Origin: Mesorhizobium sp. L-8-3
GTDB taxonomy: Bacteria; Pseudomonadota; Alphaproteobacteria; Rhizobiales; Rhizobiaceae
DNA: 64,000 bases
Reading direction: 5' to 3'
NCBI RefSeq assembly: GCF_016756615.1
Contig: NZ_AP023262.1
Location: forward strand, 5,147,501-5,211,500
Numbering within the stretch: position 1 is the first letter of the stretch; every line of letters starts with the position of its first letter. Positions 16,618 to 25,450 of this stretch are shown piece by piece. Below the pieces are notes generated by a model, which saw nothing but the letters and a program-made list of their open reading frames with translations, did not search any database and was not told the DNA's origin. A program made the translations under genes and the position numbers.

Positions 16618-19160
16618 GGGTTCGACCTCCTCGGCTGGAAGAAGCGCAGGCGGTTGGCGTTGGTGACGACGGTCACGGAGCTGAATGCCATGGCCGCAGC
16701 GGCAATAAGCGGCGAAAGCAGAAGCCCGATGAAGGGATAAAGCACCCCCATTGCGACGGGGATACCGAGCGTGTTGTAACCAAAGGCGCCGACCAGGTTC
16801 TGCCGCACGTTGCGCATCGTCGCCCTGCTGATCTCGATCGCAGTCACGACACCCGTCAGGCTCCCTTTGATCAGCGTCACGTCGCTCGCCTCGATGGCTA
16901 CATCCGTCCCCGTCCCGATGGCGAACCCGACATCGGCCTGGGCGAGTGCCGGCGCGTCGTTGACCCCGTCGCCGACCATGCCGACCGATTTGCCTTCGAG
17001 CTGCAGCTTCTGCACCTCGTGCGCCTTCTCGTCGGGCAGCACCTCGGCCAGAACGCGATCGATGCCGACCTCACGCGCGATGGCGCGGCCGGTGCGCTCG
17101 TTGTCGCCGGTTAGCATCACGACCTCGATGCCAAGGCCTTTCAGCACAGCAATTGCTGCCTTGGAATCAGGCTTCACTGTATCGGCGACGGCCATGAGCG
17201 CCACTGCCTTCCCGTCAAGCGCCACATACATCGGTGTCTTGCCCTCGGCGGCAAGACGCTCCCATTGCGCCTCAAGCATCTCGGCCGGGATGCCGCGATC
17301 GCGCATCAGTTTGGCATTCCCGAACAGCACGTCGCGGCCGTCGATCCGACCGCTCACGCCTTGACCGGGGATGGCCGCGAAACCTTCGGCGTCGAAGAGC
17401 GGAATTTGCCGCGCTTCAGCGCCTTTGACGATCGCGGAAGCCAGCGGGTGCTCCGAGCCGCGTTCGAGTGAGGCCACGAGGCGCAGGACCTCGGCCTCGT
17501 CCTGGCCGGGCGCAAGGACGATATCTGTAAGTGCCGGCTCACCCTTCGTGATAGTGCCCGTCTTGTCGAGAATGATGGCGTCAAGTTTCTCGGCGGCCTG
17601 CAGGGCATCGCCGGAGCGGATCAGAATGCCGTTCTCCGCGCCCTTGCCGACGCCTACCGTCAGCGAGGTCGGCGTGGCCAGGCCAAGAGCACATGGGCAG
17701 GCAATTATGAGGGTAGTGACGAAGACGACCGTGGCATAGATCAGCCGCGGTTCGGGCCCGACGTCGTACCAGACGATGGCTGCCAGAACGGCGAGGATCA
17801 TGACTGCGGGCACAAAATAGCCCGAGACGGTATCGACGACGCGCTGGATGGGCGCCTTCGAGCCTTGCGCATCTTTCACCATCCTTATGATATTGGCGAG
17901 AGCGGTATCCTTGCCGACCTTGGTTGCCTTGAACCTGAAGCTGCCGGTCTTGTTGAGGGTTCCCCCGATCACCTCGTCGCTGATCTGCTTCTCGACCGGC
18001 ATTGACTCGCCGGTGATCATCGATTCATCCACCGCGCTGGACCCGGCGGTCACCTGTCCGTCGACAGGAACCTTTTCGCCCGGCCGAACCACAACGGTAT
18101 CGTCGACCAGCACTTCCTCAACCGGTAGATCGACCTCCCTGCCGTCGCGGACCACGCGAGCGGTTTTTGCCTGTAGCCCGATCAGTTTCTTGATTGCCTG
18201 CGACGTCCGGCCTTTGGCCTTGATCTCCAGGGCAAGACCGAGAACGACGAGAGCGACGACAACGTCAGTCACGTCCCAAAAAACCTCGGCGAGCGCCATA
18301 TCGGGAAAGACGCCAGGCCACGCGACTGCGACGACTGAATAGAGAAACGCCGCCGAGATACCGATTGCGATTAGGGTGTGCATGTTGGCGGCGCGATGCT
18401 TGAGCGCATCCCACATCCCGAGAAAGAACTGCGACCCGGACCACAACAGCACCGGCAGGCTCAGCACGCCGAGCAACGTCCAGATGATCCGTCGTGTTTG
18501 GCTGCCCATCGGCATCCAGTCACGCAAGCCGGGGATCAGATCGGGGTAGCTAAGGGCCATTACCGGAAGTGAGACGAGCGCGGCGAACCAGAACTTCCGC
18601 ATCAAGGCGCGGTATTCCTGCACATTCGCTGCCTCTGCCGGATCGAGCACCTCGGTTGTGGGTTCGATCTTCGGTTCGGCAACCCGGTAGCCTGCGGATT
18701 CGATTGCCTTCCGAATCTCGTGGAAATCCGTCCGCTCGGGCTGGTATTCGATATCGACCGCATTTGGCCCGACACTGGCGCGCGCCGCCACAACGCCCGG
18801 TGTCGTCTGCAACGCCAGTTCGACGCGAATGGCGCAGGAACTGCAATGCATATTGTGTATCGGAACACGCATGGTGGCAGTCCCGGCCGTGTAACCGCTC
18901 GAGCGGATGCTCCGCAGAATGTCTGTGACCCTTGCGCGCGCCGGATCGTAGGCCACACTCACCGACCCGGTCGCAATGTTCACGGATGCCGCCGTTACCC
19001 CGGGCAACGCGCGAAGGGCCTTCTCAATTGTTGCCGGACAATGCGGGCAGGTCATTCCACCGATGCGCAGATCGAGGGAGTTCCGCATTTGGGCGAATTC
19101 TTGAGACGCGCTGTCCCGAGCCGGACGCGGACGTGGGTTTGCTGACGTCTGCATGTTCAT
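16614..19160 (-). CDS. copA: Cu+-exporting P1B-type ATPase (CopA-like) with two N-terminal HMA domains
   Basis: An 848-aa ATPase. Two metal-binding HMA domains carry GMTCPHC (Cys 38/41) and MHCSSC (Cys 106/109). The transmembrane ion site CPC is at about 488-490 in [11 protein letters not shown]. The phosphorylated Asp is in DKTGTITKG (about 532). The TGES actuator motif, [12 protein letters not shown] and [16 protein letters not shown] are all present. GAGGAG stands 8 nt before ATG 19160. It should pump monovalent copper from cytoplasm to periplasm, for tolerance or for supply to cuproenzymes. It heads a run of overlapping genes. The last 30 residues contain the TM8 motif typical of P1B-1 pumps. 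No CueR-type regulator is seen nearby. Confidence 0.96.
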   Translation of the reverse strand: MNMQTSANPRPRPARDSASQEFAQMRNSLDLRIGGMTCPHCPATIEKALRALPGVTAASVNIATGSVSVAYDPARARVTDILRSIRSSGYTAGTATMRVPIHNMHCSSCAIRVELALQTTPGVVAARASVGPNAVDIEYQPERTDFHEIRKAIESAGYRVAEPKIEPTTEVLDPAEAANVQEYRALMRKFWFAALVSLPVMALSYPDLIPGLRDWMPMGSQTRRIIWTLLGVLSLPVLLWSGSQFFLGMWDALKHRAANMHTLIAIGISAAFLYSVVAVAWPGVFPDMALAEVFWDVTDVVVALVVLGLALEIKAKGRTSQAIKKLIGLQAKTARVVRDGREVDLPVEEVLVDDTVVVRPGEKVPVDGQVTAGSSAVDESMITGESMPVEKQISDEVIGGTLNKTGSFRFKATKVGKDTALANIIRMVKDAQGSKAPIQRVVDTVSGYFVPAVMILAVLAAIVWYDVGPEPRLIYATVVFVTTLIIACPCALGLATPTSLTVGVGKGAENGILIRSGDALQAAEKLDAIILDKTGTITKGEPALTDIVLAPGQDEAEVLRLVASLERGSEHPLASAIVKGAEARQIPLFDAEGFAAIPGQGVSGRIDGRDVLFGNAKLMRDRGIPAEMLEAQWERLAAEGKTPMYVALDGKAVALMAVADTVKPDSKAAIAVLKGLGIEVVMLTGDNERTGRAIAREVGIDRVLAEVLPDEKAHEVQKLQLEGKSVGMVGDGVNDAPALAQADVGFAIGTGTDVAIEASDVTLIKGSLTGVVTAIEISRATMRNVRQNLVGAFGYNTLGIPVAMGVLYPFIGLLLSPLIAAAAMAFSSVTVVTNANRLRFFQPRRSNP

Positions 19161-19263
19161 AGGAATTTCTCCTCGGAAGGTGCCGTTTCTCGCCGAGGTC
19201 AGTCTGTCCTCAGTGAGCGCTTGGCTTGACCCGGCGAGAAAGATATCGCTCGCCGAGCCGGCC

Positions 19264-19746
19264 TCAGAGAAGCGGCCGAGGGGGGCGGAAAACAGCGTTT
19301 GGCTTGCTCAGTGCCAAGCCCAACTGCTCTGCAAAGGTGCGGATGCAGGCTCCTTCGTTATGGCATTGACTGAAGGTGGTGAACGGAACAGCAAGCGAAT
19401 ACCCGGAGCAGCTTCCGCCCACGCAGGTACCGCAGTGCCCGTGGATTACCTCTTCGGGGCACCCGGGATCGTCCGAAACCGAGGCATTGGCAAAGATTGC
19501 CTCCGTTGAGGCCGCGGTCGCCTGCAATGTTGCCCTTGCGTCCGCCTGCCCGCGCGATCCCTTCGGCTGAGCGCTCTGTTGCCTCGTGATGGTCGTCAAG
19601 TCGACGTTAAGACTTCCGGCGACGGCGCGCGTCTGACCAAGCATCGGAGTCATCAGGAGCGCAAGCGTCAGCATGAAAACGGCTGTGCCGATGCACCCTG
19701 CAATCCGGCATCCTTGCGGCCAAACTGTCCATGATCTGACGGACAT
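19264..19746 (-). CDS. Cys-rich secreted or membrane-anchored protein upstream of copA, unknown function
   Basis: A 160-aa product from ATG 19746, which has GAGGAG 9 nt upstream. An N-terminal hydrophobic segment ([21 protein letters not shown], residues about 17-37) suggests export. The C-terminal half contains a cysteine cluster: [23 protein letters not shown], later [13 protein letters not shown]. It is the first gene after an FNR-like box and lies 103 nt upstream of copA, so it may be cotranscribed. Cys/His content suggests metal binding or disulfides; this is inference. I do not recognise the family. Confidence 0.6.
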   Translation of the reverse strand: MSVRSWTVWPQGCRIAGCIGTAVFMLTLALLMTPMLGQTRAVAGSLNVDLTTITRQQSAQPKGSRGQADARATLQATAASTEAIFANASVSDDPGCPEEVIHGHCGTCVGGSCSGYSLAVPFTTFSQCHNEGACIRTFAEQLGLALSKPNAVFRPPRPLL

Positions 19747-19796
19747 GGTGCGAAACTCCTCACATGCCACAATCTGACAAACCGGGGGACAACACA

Positions 19797-19810
19797 TTGA
19801 CGCAAATCAA
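19797..19810. promoter_or_regulatory. FNR/FixK-type binding box upstream of the copper operon
   Basis: TTGACGCAAATCAA matches the FNR/FixK half-site pattern TTGAY-N4-RTCAA. Its centre is about 58 nt upstream of the start codon at 19746. That leaves room for an activator site near -41 and a short leader. A second similar box precedes the secreted gene at 23716. Functional use is inferred. Confidence 0.5.
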
Positions 19811-19924
19811 TCGCAGCTGCGAAATCGCCTTTTCGGAGTTGCGCGGCGCGGATCAGCCCGTTCGTCTCTGAAATACGGGTGGCACAGTGGCTAAAGGCGC
19901 GCTTGGCCATCTTGCCTCGACGTA

Positions 19925-21113
19925 TCAAAGCTTGCCTGACTGCGCTATTGCCCGCACGAGCCGGATAGTGAACCAGAGCGCGATGAGGTACGCGAACGCC
20001 GCCAGCAGCGGGAAGTCGCCGAAGATGCGCGGCCCTATGCTGTGCTGCATCAGCAGCGACCCGGCGACATAGAGCCCCAGCGTGACAAGGCCGAGTGCCA
20101 GCCGATTGCTGCTTCGGTCTATATGCTCATTGAGATCCTTGAGCTCGCGGACGTGCAAACTCAGACTCAGACCGCCACCCTCTTCCATCAGTTGCCGAAC
20201 CCAACTCCTGAGCATGGGCGGCAGGTCTTGCGTCGCGGTGAGCATGTCGAGCTTCAGGCGGTCGAATGTGCCCATCCAGTTCGCCTGCTCCATCGCGGCG
20301 TTGAGCACCTCCGGACCCTTGGCCTGCAGGGTTTCAAGCAGCTGGAATTCCGGGTCGAGAATGCGCACTGCATGTTCGGCAAGAAACAAGGTTCGCATCA
20401 GGATGAGGAGATCGAGAGGGACGAGGACATTTTGCGCCCGCCCGAGCCTTGTGATGCGCAGGAAGGCCTCGGCAAGTGACCAGTCCTTGAGCGGCAGGCC
20501 GGCGTAGTCGGCAAGGATTTCTGCCAGCCCCCGCCGAAACACGCCGCGATCCATTTCGCCGCCCAGCACACCCAGATCAATCGAGGCGTCGAGAAGCCAA
20601 TCGGCGTCCTGGTGGATGAAGGCACTGGTGAAGGCGGCAAGCTTGCGGCGCGTGGCCCGGTCGAGAAAGCCGATCAGTCCGAAATCGTGAAAACAGATGC
20701 GCCGATCTTTGGTGATGAAGAGATTACCGGGATGCGGATCGCCGTGGAACACACCCAAAACGAAGATCTGATGCAGATATGCCTCGACGAAATTCCGAGC
20801 AAGGCGAGGTCCGTCCGGTCTGGCTGCAGGGTCCTCGATCCGCAATCCGCCGCTCCGCTCCTGGACAATCACCGTCTCGCAGAAGAGATCTTCGACGACA
20901 TCTGGAATTTTGAGCGTAGGCCACTCGGCGAAAGCCGCGACAAAGCGTTTGACGTTTTGCGCTTCACGGCGGAAGTCGATTTCCCTGGCGAGGTTGCCCC
21001 GGATTTCACTGATGATTCGTAGGGGCTGATAGTGCCTCAGCCGCGGGATAGCCATGATTGCGAGGCGCGCGAACCACTGAAGGGCGCGCATATCAAGATC
21101 AATCTGGGTCTTA
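19925..21113 (-). pseudogene. UbiB/AarF (ABC1) atypical kinase, 3' part
   Basis: This is the C-terminal part of an ABC1-family protein, beginning at KTQIDLDMRALQWFARLA. It carries the catalytic-loop region FVLGVFHGDPHPGNLFI, the metal-binding DFG in ICFHDFGLIG, and two C-terminal membrane helices (ALGLVTLGLYVAGSLLM and LAAFAYLIALWFTIRLV). The N-terminal part, with the KxGQ motif and ATP-binding Lys, lies beyond an inserted ISAzo13-like element. Separation of the two halves should abolish kinase/ATPase function in ubiquinone-related metabolism. A chromosomal ubiB may exist outside this window. Confidence 0.9.
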
Positions 21114-22437
21114 GGCGTCATTCGTTGATTGATGAATCGATTGTGATGACGGGCGGTTGGTTGTGGGATTCCGTTTGTGGGGAGCGGGTTGTAGCGTCTC
21201 GGTGTGATCGACGAATCAGCCATTCGCCAACGGTTTGAGACGCTTCGTCCAGTGCTCGACGAGCGGTCTCGGCGGCGCTTTGCGGCGGCAGAGGCGCTGG
21301 CGGCGGGGCGCGGAGGGATCGCGGCGGTGGCGCGCGCCACCGGCATCGCCCCCAGCACCATTGGCCGGGCGCTGCGCGAGGTGCGCAACGGCGAGGTGAT
21401 CGATCCTGGGCGGGTGCGCCGGCCCGGGGCTGGCGGCAAATTGAAGAGCGCAACGGATCCGAGCCTGATTGACGATCTGCGGGCGCTGGTCGAGCCCGAC
21501 ACGCGGGGCGATCCCCAGTCACCTCTGCTTTGGACCTGCAAGAGCCTGAGCAAGCTCGCCCATGCGCTGTGCGACATGGGCCATCAGGTCGGCCGCACAC
21601 TGGTGTGGGAACTCCTGCACAAGCTCGGCTATCGGCTGCAGGCCAACCGCAAGACACGCGAGGGGACAAACCATCCCGATCGCGACGCCCAGTTCCACTA
21701 CATCAACGACCAGGTGAAGGCGGCGCTGGCCGCCGGCGAACCGGCGATCTCGGTGGACACCAAGAAGAAGGAACTGGTCGGCGACTTCAAGAACGCCGGG
21801 CGCGAATGGCATCCCCAAGGCTCGCCGCCGCAGGTGCGGGTACACGACTTCGTCATCCCGGAGCTCGGGCGCGCCGTCCCCTACGGCGTCTACGATATTG
21901 CCGACAACACCGGCTGGGTCAGCGTCGGCATCGATCACGACACGGCGGCCTTCGCGATCAACGCCATTCGCAGTTGGTGGGTGCAAATGGGCCGCGAGCG
22001 CTACCCCGACGCTACGCGCCTGACGATCACCGCCGACGGGGGCGGCAGCAATGGCTCACGGGTGCGGTTGTGGAAACTGCAACTGCAGGAACTCGCCGAC
22101 GAACTGCACATGCCGATCACCGTGTGTCACCTGCCGCCGGGCACCAGCAAGTGGAACAAGATCGAACACCGCCTGTTCTCGTTCATCACCGCCAACTGGC
22201 GCGGCAAGCCTCTGGTCAGTCACAAGGTCATCGTCGAGCTGATCGCCGCGACCACCACCGAGGCGGGCTTGACCGTACGCTGCCAACTCGATCCCAACAC
22301 CTATCCGGCCGGCGTCAAAGTCTCGGATGCCAAGCTCCAGGCAATCAAGCTCAAACGCCATGACTTTCACGGCGACTGGAACTACACCATCGAACCAAAT
22401 CCCGATCCTACGACGTAGTTATCCGCGGATGACGCCT
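21114..22437 (+). mobile_element. ISAzo13-like insertion sequence (about 1.32 kb) in ubiB
   Basis: The left end reads GGCGTCATTCG from 21114. The right end, read inward from 22437, is AGGCGTCATCCG, giving an 11-bp imperfect terminal repeat with one extra base on the right. TA dinucleotides flank both sides (21112-21113 and 22438-22439). Removing the element plus one TA rejoins the ubiB frame as GCT GGC CTT AAG ACC CAG. The transposase gene is intact. The exact right boundary is uncertain by one base. Confidence 0.85.
21204..22418 (+). CDS. ISAzo13-like (IS630-related) DDE transposase
   Basis: A 404-aa transposase starting with GTG 21204. An N-terminal helix-turn-helix (GIAAVARATGIAPSTIGRAL) is followed by a DDE domain with acidic residues in AISVDTKKKELVGDF, LTITADGGGSNGSR and SKWNKIEHRLFSFI. 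The phrases DTRGDPQSPLLWTCKSL and NAGREWHPQGSPPQVRVHDF are characteristic of the ISAzo13 (DDE_Tnp_ISAZ013) group. The gene is complete, with the stop 19 nt before the right end of the element. Confidence 0.93.
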   Translation: MIDESAIRQRFETLRPVLDERSRRRFAAAEALAAGRGGIAAVARATGIAPSTIGRALREVRNGEVIDPGRVRRPGAGGKLKSATDPSLIDDLRALVEPDTRGDPQSPLLWTCKSLSKLAHALCDMGHQVGRTLVWELLHKLGYRLQANRKTREGTNHPDRDAQFHYINDQVKAALAAGEPAISVDTKKKELVGDFKNAGREWHPQGSPPQVRVHDFVIPELGRAVPYGVYDIADNTGWVSVGIDHDTAAFAINAIRSWWVQMGRERYPDATRLTITADGGGSNGSRVRLWKLQLQELADELHMPITVCHLPPGTSKWNKIEHRLFSFITANWRGKPLVSHKVIVELIAATTTEAGLTVRCQLDPNTYPAGVKVSDAKLQAIKLKRHDFHGDWNYTIEPNPDPTT

Positions 22438-22861
22438 TAAGGCCAGCACGGCGAACCTTGACGATGACTTCCCGTCCATCATGGAGACGTGCTGTATGGA
22501 CTTGCGCAACGGAGGCGGCCGCCAGCGGATTCTCGTCGAATTCCGCAAAAACTTGAGCGATAGGACGCCCGAGGCCGGTTTCGATCTCCTGAATTGCATC
22601 TCGCGTGGGGAATGGGGAGACGCGATCCTGCAGCGACTGCAGGGCCAGGATGTACTTGTCGGGCAATAGGTCTCGGCGCAGGCTCAGTGCCTGGCCGAAC
22701 TTGATGAAGGTGGTGCCCAGCCGTTCGAGAGCGTGCCGCAACCGCTCGGGTGGCCCTGGCTTCGCGGGAAGCAAACGAAGCCGGCGCAAGGCATCCCCCA
22801 TCACGAATCTCAGGACCTCGAAGGCGATGCGAAAGAGCCGAAATATTGGCATCGAAGCCAT
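22438..22861 (-). pseudogene. UbiB/AarF (ABC1) atypical kinase, 5' part
   Basis: From ATG 22861 the frame encodes the N-terminal extension and first motifs of an ABC1 protein: FIKFGQALSLRRDLLPDKY (the KxGQ motif), LQDRVSPFPTRDAIQEIE, AAASVAQVHTARLHDG (the Ala-rich nucleotide loop), and VIVKVRRAGLK, where it meets the element. The frame then reads into the IS end and stops at 22382. A TTG at 22864 and an ATG at 22852 are alternative starts. See the 3' part for the reconstructed junction. Confidence 0.9.
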
Positions 22862-23116
22862 CAACCGCGGTGTTGTCTCCGGCGCGTTACTGCAGGTGCC
22901 GATGGGCGAGGGTGATCCGCGCTGGAGAGTTTCGACCGGGAACCGTGATGTCGAGCGTTACGTCGTAGCGGTCATTGCTCGCAAACATGACGATCAGCCT
23001 GACCGGCGAAAAAGCGCTGGCTGCGCTAAGGGGGGCACCCTTTCCCACAAAGGATCCTTTCTGACACGAAGGCCAGCTGCGCAACCCAATGCCCAGCGGC
23101 GGAAGTCTGCCACACC

Positions 23117-23716
23117 TCAATGGACAGTTTGTCCGACCGGTATGTTGAACATTTCAGCGTCGTCACTTTCAGGAAACTTCACATACAGTTCAATCTTGTA
23201 CGGCCCCTTGATATCGTGTTCGCCGCTTGCTTGAAGAACGGTGCCTTCAGCTATTGGTGAAAGAAAGCGAACGACCTCCTTGTCCCATTCTCTGTCGTCT
23301 TCGGGGATGATCCTGTAAGACGCTTGAAAACGCCCCACACTGATCGGCTCGGTGAAGGCGTTGTATATAAAGAGCAGCATACCGCAATCCTCCGAATACT
23401 TAGCCTCCAAATGATTGATTTTGTTCGGGGCCATGAAGAACACACCTCCGTGCTGGCCTATGTGGACTTCGTGCGCGCCAGCCATTCCAGGCATCGCAGC
23501 CTTAGGTTCCGGTACAACATCAGCGCTTTCGAGCGGTCCTTCGTACGACGCTCCACCCAGGCGTTTCTCGGCTTCCTCCGTGACATGAATCGTTACGTCA
23601 CAGGAGCCGTACGCGTCCGGCGGGGATGCATCCGCCCGCGCATGAGACAATGGCGCGGCAGCAAAAACCGAGAGCTGGGCCAAAATGATCACGGCACTGG
23701 CTTTCATATCGCTCAT
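23117..23716 (-). CDS. Secreted protein with HGG motif, unknown function
   Basis: A 199-aa protein from ATG 23716, with GGAGG seven nt upstream. Residues 1-28 are a signal peptide (MKASAVIILAQLSVFAAAPLSHARA). The central region HEVHIGQHGGVFFMAPNKINHLEAKY followed by LLFIYNAFTEPISVGRFQASY resembles the HGG-type beta-sandwich seen in periplasmic proteins near metal-efflux genes. The C-terminal part (KIELYVKFPESDDAEMF) is beta-rich. An FNR-like box is 70 nt upstream. A metal-linked role is a guess from motif and neighbourhood. Confidence 0.65.
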   Translation of the reverse strand: MSDMKASAVIILAQLSVFAAAPLSHARADASPPDAYGSCDVTIHVTEEAEKRLGGASYEGPLESADVVPEPKAAMPGMAGAHEVHIGQHGGVFFMAPNKINHLEAKYSEDCGMLLFIYNAFTEPISVGRFQASYRIIPEDDREWDKEVVRFLSPIAEGTVLQASGEHDIKGPYKIELYVKFPESDDAEMFNIPVGQTVH

Positions 23717-23785
23717 CTTGCGTCCTCCGATACCTTCGGACCAGTTTGCGAAGGACCATTTAACCCGAACGGGAACGGAAACACT

Positions 23786-23799
23786 TTGAGAGAGATCAA
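23786..23799. promoter_or_regulatory. FNR/FixK-like box upstream of the HGG-motif gene
   Basis: TTGAGAGAGATCAA (inside TTTGAG-N4-ATCAAA) is a near-palindrome with the spacing of FNR/FixK sites. It lies 70 nt upstream of the start codon at 23716, suitable for an activator site. It is weaker than the box at 19797 because the fifth base is G. Confidence 0.4.
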
Positions 23800-24271
23800 A
23801 TCCACGGTGCGAACTGCCCTCATTCGCCAGATCCCAAGACAAGTTCACCGGCGGTTTCGGGTGGCGGCTCGGCGCTCGGCCATGCCAGAAGCGTATGGGA
23901 GAATGTCGGCAGCTGACTGACATGCTTGTTTCCCTTTGCCAGACACGCCGCCTGGGAGCGGCGGCCAGACGACAGTGTCGCTTTGGACCGCGTCGGTCCA
24001 TCGGACCAGATTGTGCTGACAACGTTGCGCGGCTCTCCGCGCGCAACGGCTTTCGGCGGCAAGACGCTGGCTCACGCGTTGCAGGCGAAGGTCGTCATCA
24101 TTTGCCAGGCGGAGCAATTGATCTAACGCAACTTCGCCCTATCGCCTTTCGCCTATGCTGGAGCTTGTCAGTGGAATGTATCGCCAGACTGCTAGCTGGC
24201 GAAGAACCACGAACCAATCAGGCCGCGAGCCGCTGCCAATGACCTGGTGGCTCTAGAATAGGGAGAATCCA
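23800..24271. other. Intergenic region between divergent secreted-protein genes
   Basis: About 470 nt separate the promoter of the leftward HGG gene from the rightward EF-hand gene. Short overlapping frames exist on both strands, but none has a ribosome site with a recognizable product. GGGAG just before 24272 belongs to the EF-hand gene. No RNA gene was recognized. Confidence 0.4.
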
Positions 24272-24718
24272 ATGACGTCGATCTCACTGATGCGCGTGGC
24301 CGCACTTGCCACTGCTATCTCTGCCGGGATGTCGATTGCGGCGGTCGCGCAAACGACCGCGACCGATCCCCACCACCCCGATGCGGCGCTCGCACAGGCG
24401 GCGCCACCGGCTACGGCCGAACAGAGTGCGCAGCCCGGCCAAGGCGGCATGATGCCTCCCGGGATGATGGCCCAGGGCATGATGGGCCAAAGTATGATGG
24501 GTGGCATGATGCAGCCCGGCATGATGGGGGGCATGCCGATGATGCCCATGCGCGGGCAGATGATGAAGATCGGGTTCGCCATCGCCGACACGAATGGAGA
24601 CGGTGGGATTTCCTTCGATGAATTGACGACCATCCACAAGCGGATATTCGACAAAGTGGACGTCGACAAAGACGGCAGGGTGACGCCCGAGGAAGTTCAG
24701 ACATTCATGCGGGAGTAG
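24272..24718 (+). CDS. Secreted EF-hand protein with Met/Gly-rich region
   Basis: A 148-aa product with a signal peptide (about residues 1-26, cleavage near VAQ). Residues about 58-95 are a Met/Gly/Pro repeat (GGMMPPGMMAQGMMGQSMM). The C-terminus has two EF-hand loops: DTNGDGGISFDE and DVDKDGRVTPEE. Acidic loops normally bind Ca2+, and Met-rich segments in periplasmic proteins often bind Cu+. Its place next to the copper genes supports a metal-buffering idea, but that is inference. AGGGAG lies 7 nt before the ATG. Confidence 0.8.
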   Translation: MTSISLMRVAALATAISAGMSIAAVAQTTATDPHHPDAALAQAAPPATAEQSAQPGQGGMMPPGMMAQGMMGQSMMGGMMQPGMMGGMPMMPMRGQMMKIGFAIADTNGDGGISFDELTTIHKRIFDKVDVDKDGRVTPEEVQTFMRE

Positions 24719-24990
24719 CTGCACGGCCCGCCGTCAGTTCACCCCAGGGCCCATCCCCCGCTCTACCGACGTCGCGCCGGGAGAAGCTTGGCACGGCTCG
24801 ATCGGGCACCAAACGGTGGAGAGGCGCGAACTGAGCATCCGGAGATCCCGGCACCTTGAAATCGGAAATGCTGGTCAGCGGCAGAACTGCACGCGGAAAC
24901 GTAGGTCTCCCATGGGCCGACGGTCATCGCTCCCGGGGAACGATGTGCGCCGTCGCGATTGAACTACATGATAGGGGGCGCCGCCGTGTA

Positions 24991-25327
24991 GGGCGATGGC
25001 GAAGGCCTGATCGGCGAGTTCGCCGATCAGGCGGCATTGGGTAAGGCGAGGCAGGGCGAAGGCTATTTCGGCTATCGCTTCCGCGTTCTGACCCGCCAGG
25101 GCGACAATCGCCGAGGGCGTTACGACTACGTCATCAACGGCAACATGATCGCCGGGTTCGGGCTGGTGGCCTGGCCGGTGAAGTATGGCGAAACGGGTGT
25201 CCACACTTTCGTCGTCAACTGGAACGGCGTCGTCTACGAGGCCGATCTTGGCGAGGAGACCGAAACCATCGCGACAGGGATCAAGCGGTTCAACCCCGGC
25301 CAGAACTGGGACGTCGTCGCGGATTGA
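24991..25327 (+). pseudogene. Truncated DUF2950 gene remnant (3' end only)
   Basis: This carries the last about 110 codons of a DUF2950 gene, still in frame to the stop and nearly identical to 5895-6234. The frame has no ATG and is preceded by unrelated DNA with a stop, so the 5' two-thirds including the signal peptide are gone. Changes include Arg for Gly in the LTRQG segment, Trp for Arg in VVNWNGV, a one-codon deletion, and Gly for Asp near the end. It is best read as a non-functional duplicate. Confidence 0.85.
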
Positions 25328-25450
25328 CCGGGCCCGCCGTCAAGCATGGCCGATTGTGGCGCCGGACAGGCCGCAAAAGCGGCGACCTTTCCGGGCGGGG
25401 CGGCGTCTTGATCGACCGTCTTTGGGTCCAGGGTCGCTTTTGCTTCCCTC
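24991..25450 (+). repeat. Segmental direct repeat, copy B
   Basis: It matches 5895-6366 in the same orientation, with high identity in the coding part and weaker identity in the 3' flank. The two copies enclose about 18.6 kb, which includes both insertion sequences and the copper/ABC gene run. See the finding on this repeat. Confidence 0.85.

Noticed and set aside
22887-23120. A 77-codon minus-strand frame upstream of the ubiB fragment
   Set aside because: No ribosome site, no domain, and the N-terminal half is composition-biased. The end (YDVTLDITVPGRNSPA) looks protein-like, but not enough to call a gene.
24856-25044. A 62-codon plus-strand frame before the DUF2950 remnant
   Set aside because: It runs into the remnant in the wrong frame and has no similarity to the DUF2950 N-terminus.
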